NCBI RefSeq assembly: GCF_021227995.1
Contig: NZ_CP089301.1
Coordinates: 3,224,001 to 3,288,000, forward strand
Length of the DNA: 64,000 nucleotides
Origin: Novosphingobium kaempferiae
GTDB taxonomy: Bacteria > Pseudomonadota > Alphaproteobacteria > Sphingomonadales > Sphingomonadaceae
Reading direction: 5' to 3'
Position numbers and translations under genes: made by a program. Below the pieces are notes generated by a model. The model did no database searches, was not told where the DNA came from, and saw only the letters and a program-made list of their open reading frames with translations. Shown here piece after piece: positions 61,928 to 64,000 of the stretch (the stretch's first letter is position 1; the number at the start of each line of letters is the position of its first letter).

Positions 61928-62065
61928 TTACGCGAACATCAGTCCGATCCCGACAAGCGCGATGCCGAAGGCTCTGAGTGAATATTTGCCCAGAGGCGTC
62001 AATCCGTAGTCTCCAAGGATCGTGCTTGCAATGACGATCACGCCGAAGGCGCTCAGGGTTACCAT
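61928..62065 (-). pseudogene. Short hydrophobic frame, possibly a transporter remnant
   Basis: 45 codons from ATG 62065, open for seven more codons above it: a membrane-like sequence with VTLSAFGVIVIASTILGD and RAFGIALVGIGLMFA. It resembles the tail of a multi-helix transporter, with no remaining body. No ribosome site. It may be a gene fragment or a small membrane peptide. The other 300 bases around it hold nothing supported. Confidence 0.28.
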
Positions 62066-62244
62066 GGGAATGGACAGGTTTGCGATTTAAAATGGCCCTT
62101 TGATCCCTCTGGATGCGATCACTTGTAACTCCATAAAACCAAGCCGCGTTGATCCATGTTAAAGGCTCGGGCTCACTTGAAGCGGGGAACCAACCGGGCG
62201 GTCGTCGACTCTAGTATTGCGCTGCCGGAAGGACGGCGCTGGTC

Positions 62245-62994
62245 ATGGACAACCCGTTTATCCGCAAACTCGAGCATGGCGCGAAGTTGACGGAGGAAGA
62301 TCGAGAGGTTCTCCGGGCGGTGAGTTCGGTGACTCGTCCGCTTCACGCCCGGCAGGACGTTATCGGTGAAGGAGAACCGCCTTTCGATGTCCACCTGGTG
62401 ATGGAGGGACTTGCCTGTCGCTACAAGCTGCTGCCCGATGGGAAGCGACAGATTGTTGCGCTGTTCCTCCCTGGCGACATATGCGACCTCCATGTCCAGA
62501 TTCTTGGCTGGATGGACCATAGCATCGGAACCCTCACCGCGTGCCGACTGGCTGAACTCAGCCCCGCTACGGTCGATCGTTTGACAGCGAACCCCAGGAT
62601 CAATCGGGCTCTATGGTGGGGAACGCTGGTCGATGAAGCGACGCTGCGGGAATGGCTGGTCAACATGGGCCAGCGTTCGGCAGATCGCCAGCTTGCTCAC
62701 CTGATTTGCGAGTTGCTCATGCGGTACCGTCTTGTGGGTCTTGCTGAGGGGAACAGCTTCATGCTTGCGATGACCCAGGAGGAGCTTGCCGACACCGCGG
62801 GGCTGACGACGGTGCATGTCAATCGCATGATGCGCGCGCTTCGTAAATCGGGACTTATAGTGATCGAAGGGCAACGTATCTCTGTGCCGGATGTCCTTGC
62901 GCTGGCGCAGTTCTGTGATTTTGACGCGAACTACCTCCATCTGGCCAATACCCGGACCAACTGGGGTGGTGCCGCTGAAGCGGGGCTGGCATGA
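62245..62994 (+). CDS. Crp/Fnr-type regulator
   Basis: A 249-residue regulator with a full N-terminal beta-roll (RQDVIGEGEPPFDVHLVMEG, ACRYKLLPDGKRQIVALF, LPGDICDLHV) and an HTH_Crp domain (TQEELADTAGLTTVHVNRMM). It is of the sphingomonad type related to the preceding gene (the PDGxRxI and PGDxC blocks match), so the two are distant paralogues. The stop overlaps the kinase-like gene (ATGA), which suggests a two-gene signalling unit. Confidence 0.92.
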   Translation: MDNPFIRKLEHGAKLTEEDREVLRAVSSVTRPLHARQDVIGEGEPPFDVHLVMEGLACRYKLLPDGKRQIVALFLPGDICDLHVQILGWMDHSIGTLTACRLAELSPATVDRLTANPRINRALWWGTLVDEATLREWLVNMGQRSADRQLAHLICELLMRYRLVGLAEGNSFMLAMTQEELADTAGLTTVHVNRMMRALRKSGLIVIEGQRISVPDVLALAQFCDFDANYLHLANTRTNWGGAAEAGLA

Positions 62995-64000
62995 ACCTAC
63001 TGGGAGCCCCACGATCCTATGACGACCTGCTTGCGGCAAATGTCCTTGCGACGCGGATCCCGGCCGCCCGAGATACGAAGAGAGAGAGCCGGGCGCTCGA
63101 TCTTCTGATCGGTCGGCTGAATGCATCCCCCGCCACGGCGCTGCAGGCTCTGGTCGAGACGGTCATCGATCTGTGCGCCAGTGGGTCAGCCGGCGTGAGT
63201 ATTCTGGAAGGTGATCGTTTCGTTTGGCCCGCGATCGCCGGGCAGTGGGCACGTTACTTCGGCCAGGGACTTCCCCGTGACGCATCGCCCTGCGGCCTCG
63301 TCATCGACCGGAATGCGGCACTCTTGTTCGATCAACCGCAACTCCTGTTTCCAGAAAGCGCAGGCGAACCGGAAGTCCAGGAAATTCTGCTGGTGCCACT
63401 TTTGCTCGATGGGCAACCGCGAGGGACGTTATGGCTACTTTCGCACGACGGACGTCGCTTCGATGGCGAGGATGTCCGGATTCTTGAGCGAATGGCGCTG
63501 ATCGCGACCGCCATCGAGACAACGCGACGTTCCCGTGAAAGCGAGGAACAAGTCCTGAGAAATGCCCGGGACCGGGTGCGCAATACCGTCGCGGTGCTTC
63601 GGATGTTGGTGCGTCGAAGTGATAATGATCGCCTTGAGCCGGATCTGGCGCCTCTTGCGAAATTGAGCTCGAGACTGGCCGCATTCGCGGAAGGGGCTAT
63701 CGGTGCCGGTCGTACCGATTCCGTAAGCTTGTGGCCCATGATCGCGCACCTCCTCGTACAGCGAGGGGAGGAGCCCGACCGTCGGGTGACATTATCGGGT
63801 CCAGAATTCAGTGTACCCGTCAGACAGGCCGGGCCCCTCGCCCTAGCGCTGCATGAACTACTGGAAAATGCATTGGAACACGGGGCGCTCGCTCATGCAG
63901 CTGGGCGGGTCCATATCCGCTGGTGGATGGCGCACGAAGCGGAGACGCGGTCGCTTCATGTTGGCTGGATCGAGAAGGGGATCGGAGCAAGCATTCCGGA
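62991..64000 (+). CDS. GAF-HWE-type sensor histidine-kinase-like protein, 3' end outside the window
   Basis: At least 336 residues; the frame is open at the right edge. Residues about 40-175 form a GAF domain with SPCGLVIDRNAALLF. At 190-205 the H-box region reads RNARDRVRNTVAVLRML, where HWE/HisKA_2 kinases have HRVKNTL: the phospho-acceptor His is replaced by D194. The N-box HELLENALEHG is at 288-298, so the ATP lobe looks normal. It may be a pseudokinase, or His may be supplied by a partner. The ATG overlaps the stop of the Crp/Fnr gene. Confidence 0.85.
   Translation, partial: MNLLGAPRSYDDLLAANVLATRIPAARDTKRESRALDLLIGRLNASPATALQALVETVIDLCASGSAGVSILEGDRFVWPAIAGQWARYFGQGLPRDASPCGLVIDRNAALLFDQPQLLFPESAGEPEVQEILLVPLLLDGQPRGTLWLLSHDGRRFDGEDVRILERMALIATAIETTRRSRESEEQVLRNARDRVRNTVAVLRMLVRRSDNDRLEPDLAPLAKLSSRLAAFAEGAIGAGRTDSVSLWPMIAHLLVQRGEEPDRRVTLSGPEFSVPVRQAGPLALALHELLENALEHGALAHAAGRVHIRWWMAHEAETRSLHVGWIEKGIGASIP

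Noticed and set aside
1..64000. tRNA, rRNA, CRISPR array or insertion sequence
   Set aside because: I searched by eye for T-loop-like GGTTCGAATCC, repeated spacer patterns and transposase motifs and found none convincing; tRNAscan-SE and ISfinder searches would settle this.

Overview
The window is a high-GC alphaproteobacterial chromosome segment, most likely from a sphingomonad (Sphingomonas, Sphingobium or Novosphingobium). This assignment rests on the gene families and layout: a P-type trb conjugation operon with a DUF2274 gene, a TonB-dependent receptor beside hydrolases, HWE-type kinase and PAS sensors, Ku/LigD, and many small stress-type ORFs. It is inferred from content; no rRNA or other species marker is present.

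Bases 1-7191 hold the distal half of a conjugative type IV secretion operon: trbE (5' end outside the window), trbJ, trbL, trbF, trbG, trbI and a DUF2274 gene, nearly all joined by overlapping stop/start codons. This points to an integrative conjugative element or plasmid-derived island.

Bases 7285-23311 are a dense defence island directly behind the conjugation genes. In order: an MNT-HEPN fusion; an opposing SIR2-HerA operon with a small membrane protein as third gene; an Abi-type HEPN protein with a CBS-like tail; a type II CBASS operon (DncV-like CD-NTase, Cap2 E1/E2, Cap3 JAB protease); a divergent, fully coupled effector operon (a Cap15-like 2TM-beta-barrel protein, a small protein resembling a degenerate diadenylate-cyclase domain, and a second Cap15-like paralogue); and an uncharacterised membrane-type protein next to a 1256-residue SIR2 protein. 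The effector operon with two receptors around a DAC-like protein is the most unusual part of the window.

Bases 23735-38120 form a divergent catabolic locus. The minus strand encodes a CitMHS-type transporter, AtuA plus a small AtuA-like partner, a tannase/feruloyl esterase and a GH3 beta-glucosidase, with a LysR regulator upstream. The plus strand encodes a TonB receptor, a type-B carboxylesterase and two NIF3-like proteins. Together these suggest outer-membrane capture, de-esterification, deglycosylation and breakdown of a plant ester or glycoside. Bases 38425-43673 carry tag, then a second regulated set (GMC oxidoreductase, alpha/beta hydrolase, SDR, SnoaL-like) facing a LysR gene.

Bases 43985-64000 look like a stress and DNA-repair region: a PAS sensor without kinase, a GNAT fusion, Ku, LigD, a Bcr-type exporter, MpaB-like and UVR-motif proteins, a DUF6766 membrane protein, an isochorismatase-like hydrolase, many proteins under 100 residues, two Crp/Fnr regulators, and a histidine-kinase-like protein that runs off the right edge and appears to lack its phospho-acceptor histidine. 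Four ungapped copies of a 58-bp dispersed intergenic repeat lie between 18.6 and 43.8 kb.
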